The notes below the pieces were generated by a model, which was given only the letters and a program-made list of their open reading frames with translations, was not told the origin of the DNA and ran no database searches. A DNA stretch of 64,000 nucleotides, taken from positions 1 to 64,000 of the forward strand of contig CACWNR010000007.1 of assembly GCA_902762355.1 (NCBI GenBank), in the 5' to 3' direction. Numbering within the stretch: the stretch's first letter is position 1; each line of letters opens with the position of its first letter. This stretch comes from an uncultured Bacteroidales bacterium (GTDB lineage Bacteria > Bacteroidota > Bacteroidia > Bacteroidales > Paludibacteraceae). This document shows, in pieces, positions 30,001 through 37,554 of this stretch. Position numbers and translations under genes: made by a program.

Positions 30001-30254
30001 GAAGAGGCGGTGGCGGTCATATACGTCATGTCTTGCACACCGTTGATCTGTTCCTCGAGCGGCTGAATAACCGATTTCATACAGGTGTTCGCATCCGCAC
30101 CCGAATAAGAGGTGGAGATGTCCACCGTAGGCGGCGCGATATTCGGATACTGCTCAACCGGTAAGGTCTTGAGACAGATGAATCCGATGAGCGCAATGAC
30201 AATCGCTATCGAGATTGCCATCACGTTTCGTTTAATGAAAATATTCTCCTTCAT
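27069..30254 (-). CDS. RND-family multidrug efflux permease (HAE1/AcrB type)
   Basis: 1061 residues with 12 TM helices and two large periplasmic loops. The proton-relay aspartates lie in AIGTVVDDAIVVVEAV (TM4), and the N-terminal FIKRNVMAISIAIVI is typical. It exchanges protons for hydrophobic drugs, dyes, or bile-type compounds; specificity is not readable. It is bracketed by its adaptor and outer-membrane factor in one operon behind pfkA. Confidence 0.95.
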   Translation of the reverse strand: MKENIFIKRNVMAISIAIVIALIGFICLKTLPVEQYPNIAPPTVDISTSYSGADANTCMKSVIQPLEEQINGVQDMTYMTATASSTGDVNITVYFKQGTDPDMATVNVQNRVTQAQALLPSDVLQTGVTVSKRQNSILQIAGLKSTDGKYDADFISNYIDINVKPRLLRITGVGNVSNLGNTYALRVWLKPDVMAQYGLEPDDVSYAIQSQSFVTSTGTLGQQSENAYQYPMEYKGTLKSIEEFENIVVRTSENGNVLYLRDVATVEIGAKTYTMTSVMDGQPGVFYLVNQSPGANATLVNQQIDELYEQLKPTLPAGLEFVTLETSNDFLFAAIHNVVETLVIAILLVILVVYFFLQNWKATLIPSISIIVSLLGTFAIVMIAGFSLNILTLFALVLAIGTVVDDAIVVVEAVMAKLETGKMKGSPKDKAIQATREAMSEVSVAVISCTLVFMAVFIPVTFMSGTSGTFFTQFGITIAGSVGLSCVCALVLCPALCAILMRPNEEGEGAHKGIDYYTKIAYEASYNAILGKYQGAVQKFLKRPWVSFVLLAGAAVLFVLFMKIMPSGLVPQEDQGVIMCEVRMPEGATLHENTEIMKQVEEKVKAIPELESYGLCSGYGLISSNGSSYASLIIRLKNWDERKGFNHYIDLIIYRFYLDCQSIKNAQVLPFQMPQIPGYGTSNSIDLQVQDKSDGDMSDFGNKTNAFLAKLQERPEISSAMSTYSERFPKYKVHVDPIQCERAGTTAKTVLNTLGAYCGGSYVGNFNQFSKVYQIWLGAAPEYRLDPSSLDNMYIKVSNNKMAPISQFVRLEEIVGSASNKHFNLFQSISCSVTSATGYSEAEAHQAIAEVFKETMPTYCTYEYGSMSREVESSSKSNMTVLIYLICVILIYLILGSLYNSWLTPFAVLLSVPFGLMGSFLFSWVGNKMGLPGMENNIYLQTGVIMLIGLLAKTAILITEFASERRKQGLSITEAAFEACKERLRPILMTVITMIVGMIPLVISGGAGANGNRALALGVVGGMSIGTLALVFVVPAFFIVFQTLEEKVNGSPVEEGKEEAK

Positions 30255-30257
30255 AGC

Positions 30258-31340
30258 TTAGAAGATTACCCGCTGATTTTCAACGAGGTTATTCGCTCCT
30301 TCGGTCACGATAACGTCGCCTACTTCCAGTCCTTCGGTTACTACCAAGTCGCGATCCGAACTGATACTTGCGGTCTTGACAATCACGCTCGTCACGCAGC
30401 TGTCTGCGCCTACTTTATATGCCAGCGACTTGTCTTGCAGCCGAACAATCGCGTTCTGCGGAACAACCATCACATCTTTCACGTCAATCGGCACAACCAC
30501 CGTTCCTTGCACACCCGAATAGAGTCCTCCGTCGGGGTTGGGGAACGTAGCCTTACAGGTCAACGTACCTGTGGTACGATCTACCGTACCGGTGATACTC
30601 GTGATACGACCTTTGAGCGGATATTCCGCACCAGCCTTGAAGAGGAACTTCACATCAGGTAAGGCCGCTAACAGACTTTCGTTATCTTTGACATCGGAAT
30701 GTGCGCGCTCCTCCAGGATCGACTCGCTCACCGAGAACTCGGCGTACATCTTCGCATTACCGCTGACCATCGTCAGGTAGGTGCCAGGGCTTACTTGGTC
30801 GCCGGCATAGACATGAATCGAACCGATCACACCGTCCACCGGAGCTTCGATGGTACAATAACTCAAGTTCACACGCGCACGGTTTGCCGTTGCCTGATAT
30901 TGGGCAACCGACGCCTGCGCCTGCTTGTATTGGTTCTCTGCGTTATCAAGTACGTACTTGCTCACAATACGTTTTTCGTACAGGTTCTTATTGCTCTCGT
31001 ACTCCAACTTGGCACTACTCTCTTGCGCTTTAGCGGCCAATAGGTTTGCCTCAGCCGATTCCAGTTCCAGTTGTTTGTCACGGCTGTCGATGCGGAACAG
31101 CACTTGACCTTTCTTCACCTGCTGACCTTCCGTGATGCACACTTCCATCAACTGACCGCTGATCTGCGGACTAATCGTCACATCGGCGGTTCCCTTCAGG
31201 GTTGCACTGTACTTCAGCGGCACGGAGATGTCGCTCTTACTGATCGTCATCGTCTGATACGAGGTCTGAACGGCCTTGGGTACATCGATACCACAAGCGG
31301 TCATCACCACGGCAATTACAAAAAGAAGATTTTTTTTCAT
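30258..31340 (-). CDS. RND efflux periplasmic adaptor lipoprotein
   Basis: 360 residues with lipobox VMTAC. Lipoyl/barrel-sandwich half motifs occur at SGQLMEVCITEGQQVKKGQVLFRID and IEAPVDGVIGSIHVYAGDQV around a helical hairpin (about 95-165). It links the permease to the outer-membrane duct. It starts 4 bases after pfkA, so pump and glycolytic enzyme appear co-transcribed. Confidence 0.94.
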   Translation of the reverse strand: MKKNLLFVIAVVMTACGIDVPKAVQTSYQTMTISKSDISVPLKYSATLKGTADVTISPQISGQLMEVCITEGQQVKKGQVLFRIDSRDKQLELESAEANLLAAKAQESSAKLEYESNKNLYEKRIVSKYVLDNAENQYKQAQASVAQYQATANRARVNLSYCTIEAPVDGVIGSIHVYAGDQVSPGTYLTMVSGNAKMYAEFSVSESILEERAHSDVKDNESLLAALPDVKFLFKAGAEYPLKGRITSITGTVDRTTGTLTCKATFPNPDGGLYSGVQGTVVVPIDVKDVMVVPQNAIVRLQDKSLAYKVGADSCVTSVIVKTASISSDRDLVVTEGLEVGDVIVTEGANNLVENQRVIF

Positions 31341-31344
31341 ATAC

Positions 31345-32319
31345 TTAAATACTTAATACATTCATTGCTTCCCAGGAGTCTTCCTTGATATCTTTCTTCT
31401 GGTGAATAGCCTTGCTCAGCGGAACGAGTACGATATCATCGTTCTGGATACCTACCATCACATTGCGCTGGCCGTCCACCAGTGCCTGCACAGCCGCTAC
31501 ACCCATACGGGATGCCAAGATACGGTCATAAGCCGAAGGACTGCCGCCGCGTTGTAAGTGACCTAATACCGTCACGCGGGTCGAGTACTCGGGATGTACT
31601 TTCTCTATCATCTGTGCCACGGTAGCTGCACCGCCTTCTACGGCATGCTCCTGAACCAGCACAATAGACGAGTTCTTCGATTTGCGACGACCGCTACCGA
31701 TCGCTTCCTCTATCTGCTCGAGGATAGGTGCGCGCTCCGGGATGATTGCTGCCTCACAACCGCCCGCGATAGCCGCGTTCAGTGTCAGGAAGCCGGCATC
31801 ACGACCCATTACTTCAACAAGGAACACGCGCTCGTGCGAGGTCGCCGTATCACGCAGTTTGTCGATACTCTCCGTGATCGTGTTCAACGCCGTGTCATAA
31901 CCGATCGTGGCATCTGTGCCCCAGAGATCATTGTCGATCGTTCCCGGGATACCGATCACTGGCAGATCATACTCCTGCGCAAACAGGCTACCGCCCGTGA
32001 ACGTACCGTCACCGCCGATCACGATCAGCGCGTCAATATGCTCGCGTTGCAAGGTCTCATAGGCTTGTTTGCGACCCTCCGGCGTGTGGAACTCCGTACA
32101 ACGGGCGGACTTGATCAGCGTACCGCCGCGCGGGATGATACCCGACACGTCTTGGGTGGTAAACGTCTTCACTTCACCGTCTATCAGGCCTTTATAACCA
32201 CGATAGATCACTTTCACTTCCATTCCTTGCGCAATACCTGCACGTGTCACCGCACGCACTGCTGCGTTCATTCCCGGGGCATCACCACCGGATGTCAGTA
32301 CTCCAATAGTCTTTATCAT
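31345..32319 (-). CDS. pfkA: ATP-dependent 6-phosphofructokinase
   Basis: 324 residues, the usual bacterial length. [19 protein letters not shown] (Gly of the ATP-type enzyme), PGTIDNDL with catalytic Asp, and MGRDAGF are present. It phosphorylates fructose-6-phosphate at the committed step of glycolysis. It is the promoter-proximal gene of a 13-kb operon that includes an efflux pump and FtsH. Confidence 0.96.
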   Translation of the reverse strand: MIKTIGVLTSGGDAPGMNAAVRAVTRAGIAQGMEVKVIYRGYKGLIDGEVKTFTTQDVSGIIPRGGTLIKSARCTEFHTPEGRKQAYETLQREHIDALIVIGGDGTFTGGSLFAQEYDLPVIGIPGTIDNDLWGTDATIGYDTALNTITESIDKLRDTATSHERVFLVEVMGRDAGFLTLNAAIAGGCEAAIIPERAPILEQIEEAIGSGRRKSKNSSIVLVQEHAVEGGAATVAQMIEKVHPEYSTRVTVLGHLQRGGSPSAYDRILASRMGVAAVQALVDGQRNVMVGIQNDDIVLVPLSKAIHQKKDIKEDSWEAMNVLSI

Positions 32320-32351
32320 AGGTATTAATATTTATTTTTCAAAATCGGGCG

Positions 32352-32382
32352 CAAATTTACGAAAAAAAAATGACATACGCAA
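32352..32382 (-). promoter_or_regulatory. Promoter for the pfkA-efflux-ftsH operon
   Basis: On the minus strand, TTGCGTAT starting at 32382 (within TTGCGTATGTCA) and TAAATTTG starting at 32359; 23-base spacing. The pfkA ATG is 32 bases past the -7 box. Confidence 0.82.
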
Positions 32383-32456
32383 GCGTATGCCATTCTTTTC
32401 GCGATTTTTGTGCCCGTTTTCTCTAAAAAATTGATTTTTGCCATGCATTTTTTCTC

Positions 32457-32485
32457 CGTCTGTTTCGTCTGGATTGAATCCAGAC
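32457..32485. repeat. Single copy of the dispersed hairpin element
   Basis: CGTCTGTTTC (32457-32466) is followed directly by a perfect 8-bp hairpin, GTCTGGAT-TGA-ATCCAGAC (32467-32485). The same 10-mer precedes a hairpin at 61291. The layout, with A-T pairs closing a 3-base loop, is shared with the copies at 58343 and 61262. Confidence 0.75.
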
Positions 32486-32534
32486 ACCTATAGTATTATA
32501 TACTATGTATATAATATAGATCTCGTTCAAAACG

Positions 32535-32582
32535 TTAGATATTAGTTAGATATTCCTTAGATATTCCTTAGATATAAGTTAG
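32535..32582. repeat. 11-bp tandem repeat upstream of the thiamine receptor
   Basis: Four units of TTAGATATTAG / TTAGATATTCC / TTAGATATTCC / TTAGATATAAG plus a partial TTAG. The period of 11 bp is close to one helical turn. It sits in the 430-bp A+T-rich region between two divergent promoters, after a TA-rich stretch (32490-32520). It could be a protein-binding array or curved DNA. The rest of 32383-32646 holds no gene. Confidence 0.85.
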
Positions 32583-32646
32583 TCATTACCCTATGTATTA
32601 CCTATCATCAAGCGAGGCATCTGCATATAAAAAATATACTCATCTC

Positions 32647-32677
32647 TTGCATATGTCATTTTTTTGTTGTAATTTTG
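32647..32677 (+). promoter_or_regulatory. Promoter for the TPP riboswitch transcript
   Basis: TTGCATAT at 32647-32654 and TAATTTTG at 32670-32677 (23-base spacing). The expected transcript start falls at the first bases of the riboswitch. Confidence 0.85.
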
Positions 32678-32684
32678 CACCCGA

Positions 32685-32748
32685 TTTGAGTTAGGGGTGC
32701 TTCGGCTGAGATCATACCCTTAGAACTTGAACAGGTAATGCTGTTAAA
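32685..32748 (+). promoter_or_regulatory. TPP (thiamine pyrophosphate) riboswitch
   Basis: All conserved blocks of the THI element are present in order: GGGGTGC (32694-32700), CTGAGA, CATACCC, AACTTGA and ACAGGTAATGCTGT. The P3 arm is reduced to a TTCG-capped stub. A short P1 can form from TTTGA (32685-32689) and TTAAA (32744-32748). The receptor ATG lies only 4 bases after P1, so TPP binding probably hides the start site directly (translational OFF switch). Confidence 0.93.
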
Positions 32749-32752
32749 GAAA

Positions 32753-34975
32753 ATGAAAAGGAACATTCTTTTTTTATGCGCTTTCGCGCTGTGTATGTCT
32801 GCCTATGCGCAGACGAGTGAGGACACGATCCTTATTCAAGGACGTGACATTCCTGAAGTATCGATTATTGCGAAGGTGGAGCAACCTGCGGACACCCGCA
32901 AGAAGTTAAACAACGAGCAGTTGAACCGCGAGAACACGGGTCAGAACTTGCCGTTCCTGCTGCAGAACACGCCTTCGTTATTAGCGACGAGTGACGACGG
33001 TTTGGGTATCGGTTACACCTATTTCCGTGTGCGCGGAACGGATCACACACGTATCAACATGACGGTGAACGACGTGCCGCTGAACGATGCGGAGAGCCAG
33101 ACCGTTTTCTGGGTGAACATGACCGACATGGCTTCGAGTCTGACCAACCTGACGTTACAGCGCGGTGTAGGTACGAGTACGAACGGTTCGTCCTCTTTCG
33201 GCGCATCGCTGAACATGAGTACGTTACCTACGCAGAAGATGCTGAACGACAGCGCACGTGCACACGTGAGGTTGCAGTTCAACGGCGGTATGTACAACAC
33301 TTTCCGCGAGATGGTGAGTGCACAGGTGCAGTTCCCACGCAACTGGCGTATCGAGGCTCGATTGAGTAAGGTCAATTCCGACGGTTATCTCTATCGCGCG
33401 AAGTCCGATCTGTTCTCGTACTACGGTTCGGTAGGATACTACGGCAAAGCAACGAATATCACGTTCTCCGCCTTCGGAGGTATGGAGACGACGTATATGG
33501 CGTGGGACGGCGTGACGGCTGAAAATCTGCTGACCGACCGGCGTTATAACCCTGCCGGCGAATATACGGATGCGAACGGAGATATCGCGTACTATCCGCG
33601 ACAGAACGACAACTACAAGCAACAGCATTTTCAGATCAATCTGGTGCAAAAATTAGCGCCACAATGGGTGCTGAATGCGACGCTGCATTATACGCACGGC
33701 GGCGGTTACTACGAGCAGATGAAGGCGGACAAGAAGTATTCTGCTTTCGGTTTGCCAAACTACGAGCCAAACGACTCGACCGTCATCAAGAGGTCCAATT
33801 TTATTCGTTACAAACACCTGGACAACCATTACTACGGCGGCATTTTCAGCATCAACTACCGCTCTGAACCGGCCGACCTGACGATCGGTGGTGCCGGTAG
33901 CCATTATATGGGCGAGCACTGGGGATTGGTGACGGATGACCTGTATCAGACCGTGACTGCTGAGGAGTTCTACCGCAGCAACGGCGTGAAGGCAGAAGGC
34001 AATATCTACGCCAAAGCGAACTGGCGAATCATCAACAAACAGAAACGGAAACTGACGCTGTACGGCGATCTGCAATACCGCTATGTATATTATCACATCG
34101 GCGGCATCAATGACGAGGATCTGCAACCGCTCACCGCTACACGCCATTACCATTTCTTCAACCCGAAGGCGGGTATCACGTATGAGGATCATGGCCATCA
34201 GGTGTATTTCAATTTCGCGATTGCTAACCGCGAACCGAGCAGAAAGAATTTCACGGAAGCCGGCGAGCATGATATCCCGCTGCCGGAGAAGTTATATGAC
34301 TACGAATTGGGTTACACGTACTCGGGCGAGCGCTGGCACGTGGGCGCGAACCTCTATTATATGGATTACAAGAACCAGTTGGTATTGACGGGTAAGTATT
34401 CCGATACGGGTGCGTATCTGACACGCAACGTAGCGAAGAGTCACCGAATGGGTATTGAGTTGACGGGTCTTTGGATGCCGACGAGTTGGTTCCAATGGGC
34501 AGCCAATCTGACGCTCTCGCGCAATAAGATTCCTAACTACACGGACTGGGTATCTATCTATGACGCAGACTGGAATGAGATTCGTCAGGACGAGATCAAT
34601 TTCGGCACAGTGACGATCGCTTTCTCGCCGTCTGTGATCTTCAGCAACACGTTCACCTTCGACTACGCGGGTTTCCGCGCAGACATACAGACGATTGCCG
34701 TCAGCAAGCAGTATCTGGATAACACGATGTCAGAAGAAGCGATCCTGAAACCCTACACGGTGACGAACGTGACGATGCACTACACGTTACCGCTGCCGGC
34801 TAAATGGCCGACGATACAGTTGATGGCGCAGGCGAATAACCTGTTCAACAGTGCCTATGAGTCGAACGGAGGAAACTGGATGTGCCAATTCGAAGACGGA
34901 AGCCGTTACTACAGCCCGTGGTACTACGCCCAAGCAGGTATCAACGTACACGCAGGTTTTGTCGTGCAATGGTAG
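32753..34975 (+). CDS. TonB-dependent outer-membrane receptor, probable thiamine transporter
   Basis: 740 residues: signal peptide ending MSAYAQ, plug domain (NLPFLLQNTPSLLATSDDG; YFRVRGTDHTRINMTVNDVPLND), then a 22-strand-type barrel ending with aromatic residue W (HAGFVVQW). Control by a TPP riboswitch points to thiamine or a phosphate ester as substrate, as proposed for riboswitch-linked receptors of Bacteroidota. ATG 32738 is in frame but lies inside the conserved GGTAATGCTG of the riboswitch, so ATG 32753 is preferred. No inner-membrane thiamine transporter or thi genes are in the window. Confidence 0.92.
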   Translation: MKRNILFLCAFALCMSAYAQTSEDTILIQGRDIPEVSIIAKVEQPADTRKKLNNEQLNRENTGQNLPFLLQNTPSLLATSDDGLGIGYTYFRVRGTDHTRINMTVNDVPLNDAESQTVFWVNMTDMASSLTNLTLQRGVGTSTNGSSSFGASLNMSTLPTQKMLNDSARAHVRLQFNGGMYNTFREMVSAQVQFPRNWRIEARLSKVNSDGYLYRAKSDLFSYYGSVGYYGKATNITFSAFGGMETTYMAWDGVTAENLLTDRRYNPAGEYTDANGDIAYYPRQNDNYKQQHFQINLVQKLAPQWVLNATLHYTHGGGYYEQMKADKKYSAFGLPNYEPNDSTVIKRSNFIRYKHLDNHYYGGIFSINYRSEPADLTIGGAGSHYMGEHWGLVTDDLYQTVTAEEFYRSNGVKAEGNIYAKANWRIINKQKRKLTLYGDLQYRYVYYHIGGINDEDLQPLTATRHYHFFNPKAGITYEDHGHQVYFNFAIANREPSRKNFTEAGEHDIPLPEKLYDYELGYTYSGERWHVGANLYYMDYKNQLVLTGKYSDTGAYLTRNVAKSHRMGIELTGLWMPTSWFQWAANLTLSRNKIPNYTDWVSIYDADWNEIRQDEINFGTVTIAFSPSVIFSNTFTFDYAGFRADIQTIAVSKQYLDNTMSEEAILKPYTVTNVTMHYTLPLPAKWPTIQLMAQANNLFNSAYESNGGNWMCQFEDGSRYYSPWYYAQAGINVHAGFVVQW

Positions 34976-35450
34976 AAGCGAGCCAAGCGAGTAAGACAGC
35001 GCCTGTGGGAATCCATCCCCAGGCGTTTTCTGTTGCCCAGAAATCTGTCCACGGATTGGCTATCCATCCGAAGAAAAGGAAGATAGCCGCCCAGATAGCA
35101 ACCAGCGCAAAGCCGATCAGAAGGGCAAAGAAAGAATGCAGATCAAAGAGGTGCTTATAATACAAATATACGATCATCGGGATGGCCACAAAGACCACCG
35201 TGGGCAACCAATACGATGCTACACCCAGCAGAACAGCCACCTCAAAACACTGCTCCACCGAACTCTCGTGACGTTTGATGCGACCGAGAATAAGAATACA
35301 GAAAAGCACCAAAGCCGTCACTGCAAAACCCCACCAATAATTATCCGGCAGGGATACAAACGCCATAGGCAAGATGGCACCACCTATTGCCAGCAACCAG
35401 AAGATTGCCGGCAACAGATGGTACAATATCTCTTGGGTATGACGTTTCAT
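34941..35450 (-). CDS. Polytopic membrane protein, unknown function
   Basis: 169 residues with five predicted TM segments. No family recognised. It is the last gene of the ileS operon, overlaps the M3 peptidase stop (ATGA), and its 3' end runs 35 bases into the convergent TonB receptor gene, so the two mRNAs would be antisense there. Confidence 0.75.
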   Translation of the reverse strand: MKRHTQEILYHLLPAIFWLLAIGGAILPMAFVSLPDNYWWGFAVTALVLFCILILGRIKRHESSVEQCFEVAVLLGVASYWLPTVVFVAIPMIVYLYYKHLFDLHSFFALLIGFALVAIWAAIFLFFGWIANPWTDFWATENAWGWIPTGAVLLAWLASTIARQNLRVR

Positions 35451-37552
35451 TCGATGAATCCTTTGCGACGAAGCAAGTTCTTCGGATCTGCCTCTTTGCC
35501 GCGGAACTCAATATACAATTCCTGTGCGTCACGCGTACCGCCTTGCTCCAACAAATGACGGAAACGTTTAGCTGTCTCAGCATCGAACAGATCACCCGTC
35601 TCTTTGAAAGCGGCAAAAGCATCTGCATCGAGCACCGCTGCCCATGTATAACTGTAGTAACCTGCCTCGTATCCGGTGGTGAAAATATGATTGTAGAACG
35701 TCGGACGATAACGCACGATGATCTCATCAATCATGCCCATTTCATCGAGACTTTTGCGCTCAAAGGCATTCACATCCAGGCCCTCTGCAGTGGTCAACTC
35801 ATGGAAGTCCATATCGAGGATAGATGCGCTCAACAACTCGGTCGTTACAAAGCCCTGATTGAACTTACCTGCCGCGTTGATTTTCTCGATCAATTCGTCA
35901 GGAATGACCTCTCCGGTCTGATAATGGAAGGCATAGGTCTTGAGTACTTCCGGTTCATATGCGTAGTTCTCCATGAACTGACTCGGCAACTCTACGAAAT
36001 CACGCGGCGTATTCGTTCCGCTCAACGATTTATAGTGTGCTTTCGAAAGCAAACCGTGCAAGGCGTGACCGAACTCATGGAAGAGTGTCTCTACATCATC
36101 CATCGAGAGTAACGACGGATTGCCTGCGGTCGGTTTATTGAAGTTACCTACATTGATAATCACCGGACGATGATCCACACCCTCCGCATCGATATACTGC
36201 GGCAGGATCTGGTTCATCCATGCGCCCGGACGTTTGCCTGCGCGCGGGAAATAATCGGTATAGAGAATACCCACCAGACTACCGTCCGCCTCGGTCACTT
36301 TGAATACCTCTACCTCCGGGTTATACACCGGCATGTTCTCCAGTTTCTCAAACTGCACGCCGTACAACTTCGTTGCTACTCCGAACGCACCCTTACGTAC
36401 GTTATCCAACTCGAAGTATGGCTTGATCTCTTCCTCGTCCAGCGCATACTTGGCCTTACGCAGTTTCTCTGCGTAGTACCACCAATCCCAAGGTTGGAGT
36501 TTCTCACCCGGGTAGTCTTGCTCCAGTAGTTCCTGCAGCGCGGCTGCCTCGCGTTTAGCGGCCTCCAAGGACGGAGCCCAAACGGATTGCAGGAAAGCAT
36601 CCACCGTCTGATGGTTCTTTGCCATACAATCGGCAAGGATATAATCGGCTGGGTTATCATAACCGAAGAGTTGGGCTTTCTCAATACGCAGTTCCATCTC
36701 ACGGATGATAACGGCTTTGTTATCGTTCTCATTCTCATGGTTAGCACGGGTCGTGTAGTCCATGAGCAACTGCTTACGTAACTCTCTGTTCTCGCAGTAC
36801 TGCAGTACTGGTGTGAAAGACGTACGCTTCGGGGTGAACAACCACTCACCCGGATGACCTGCCGCCGCAGCCTCTTCAGCCGCAGCTGCTTTAGCGGACT
36901 CCGGAAGACCTTTCAACATCGCCTCGTCGGCTACAAAACGCTGGCAGGCATTGGTCTCTGCTACTACGTTATTACCGAACTTAAGCGACAACAGACCGAG
37001 CTCCTGATTGATCTCTTTGAGACGCTCTTTCTTGTCCTCTGGCAGGTTGGCTCCGTTATCCGCAAAATGCTTATAGGTTTCGGTCACGAGGCGCATCTGC
37101 TCGGGGTTCAAGCCCAACTGCTCACGCTGGTCATAGACGAACTTAACACGCTGAAAGAGCTTTTCATTGAGGATGATGCCGTCGCTCAACTCACTCAACA
37201 TCGGACTCACTTGCTCTGCAATCGCGTTCATATCGTCATTACCGTCTGCCTCCAGCACATTGAAGAACACACCTACCACGCGATCCAGCAACAGACCCGT
37301 TCTGTCCAAGGCCACGATCGTGTTCTCAAACGTCGGCTCGGCCTCGTTATTGGTGATGGCCTCTACCTCTGCTTTCTGTTCAGCGATAGCTGCTTCAAAA
37401 GCCGGCATGTAATGCGCTAACTGGATTTGGTCAAAAGCCGGTACACCGTAAGGGGTGTTGGGTTGACTGATGAGCGGATTGTTGGTATTATCCGCCTTGT
37501 TACATGCTAATAAACTCATAGCAATAACTCCTAAAATAAAAACTTTTTTCAT
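35447..37552 (-). CDS. M3-family peptidyl-dipeptidase (Dcp-like) lipoprotein
   Basis: 701 residues with zinc site H492-E-F-G-H496 followed by ELPSQFMENY (third ligand glutamate region), the M3 signature. Dcp removes C-terminal dipeptides. Unlike cytoplasmic Dcp of E. coli, this one has a lipoprotein signal (MSLLAC), so it acts in the envelope. It starts 2 bases after the AsmA-like gene. Confidence 0.93.
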   Translation of the reverse strand: MKKVFILGVIAMSLLACNKADNTNNPLISQPNTPYGVPAFDQIQLAHYMPAFEAAIAEQKAEVEAITNNEAEPTFENTIVALDRTGLLLDRVVGVFFNVLEADGNDDMNAIAEQVSPMLSELSDGIILNEKLFQRVKFVYDQREQLGLNPEQMRLVTETYKHFADNGANLPEDKKERLKEINQELGLLSLKFGNNVVAETNACQRFVADEAMLKGLPESAKAAAAEEAAAAGHPGEWLFTPKRTSFTPVLQYCENRELRKQLLMDYTTRANHENENDNKAVIIREMELRIEKAQLFGYDNPADYILADCMAKNHQTVDAFLQSVWAPSLEAAKREAAALQELLEQDYPGEKLQPWDWWYYAEKLRKAKYALDEEEIKPYFELDNVRKGAFGVATKLYGVQFEKLENMPVYNPEVEVFKVTEADGSLVGILYTDYFPRAGKRPGAWMNQILPQYIDAEGVDHRPVIINVGNFNKPTAGNPSLLSMDDVETLFHEFGHALHGLLSKAHYKSLSGTNTPRDFVELPSQFMENYAYEPEVLKTYAFHYQTGEVIPDELIEKINAAGKFNQGFVTTELLSASILDMDFHELTTAEGLDVNAFERKSLDEMGMIDEIIVRYRPTFYNHIFTTGYEAGYYSYTWAAVLDADAFAAFKETGDLFDAETAKRFRHLLEQGGTRDAQELYIEFRGKEADPKNLLRRKGFIE

Positions 37553-37554
37553 AT

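Noticed and set aside
32535-32582. Possible CRISPR array (also considered for 61519-61562)
   Set aside because: The units are contiguous 11-mers with no spacers and there are no cas genes.
32738-32740. Upstream ATG as start of the TonB receptor
   Set aside because: It lies inside the conserved core of the TPP aptamer, and using it would place MLLKK before a complete signal peptide; ATG 32753 fits better.
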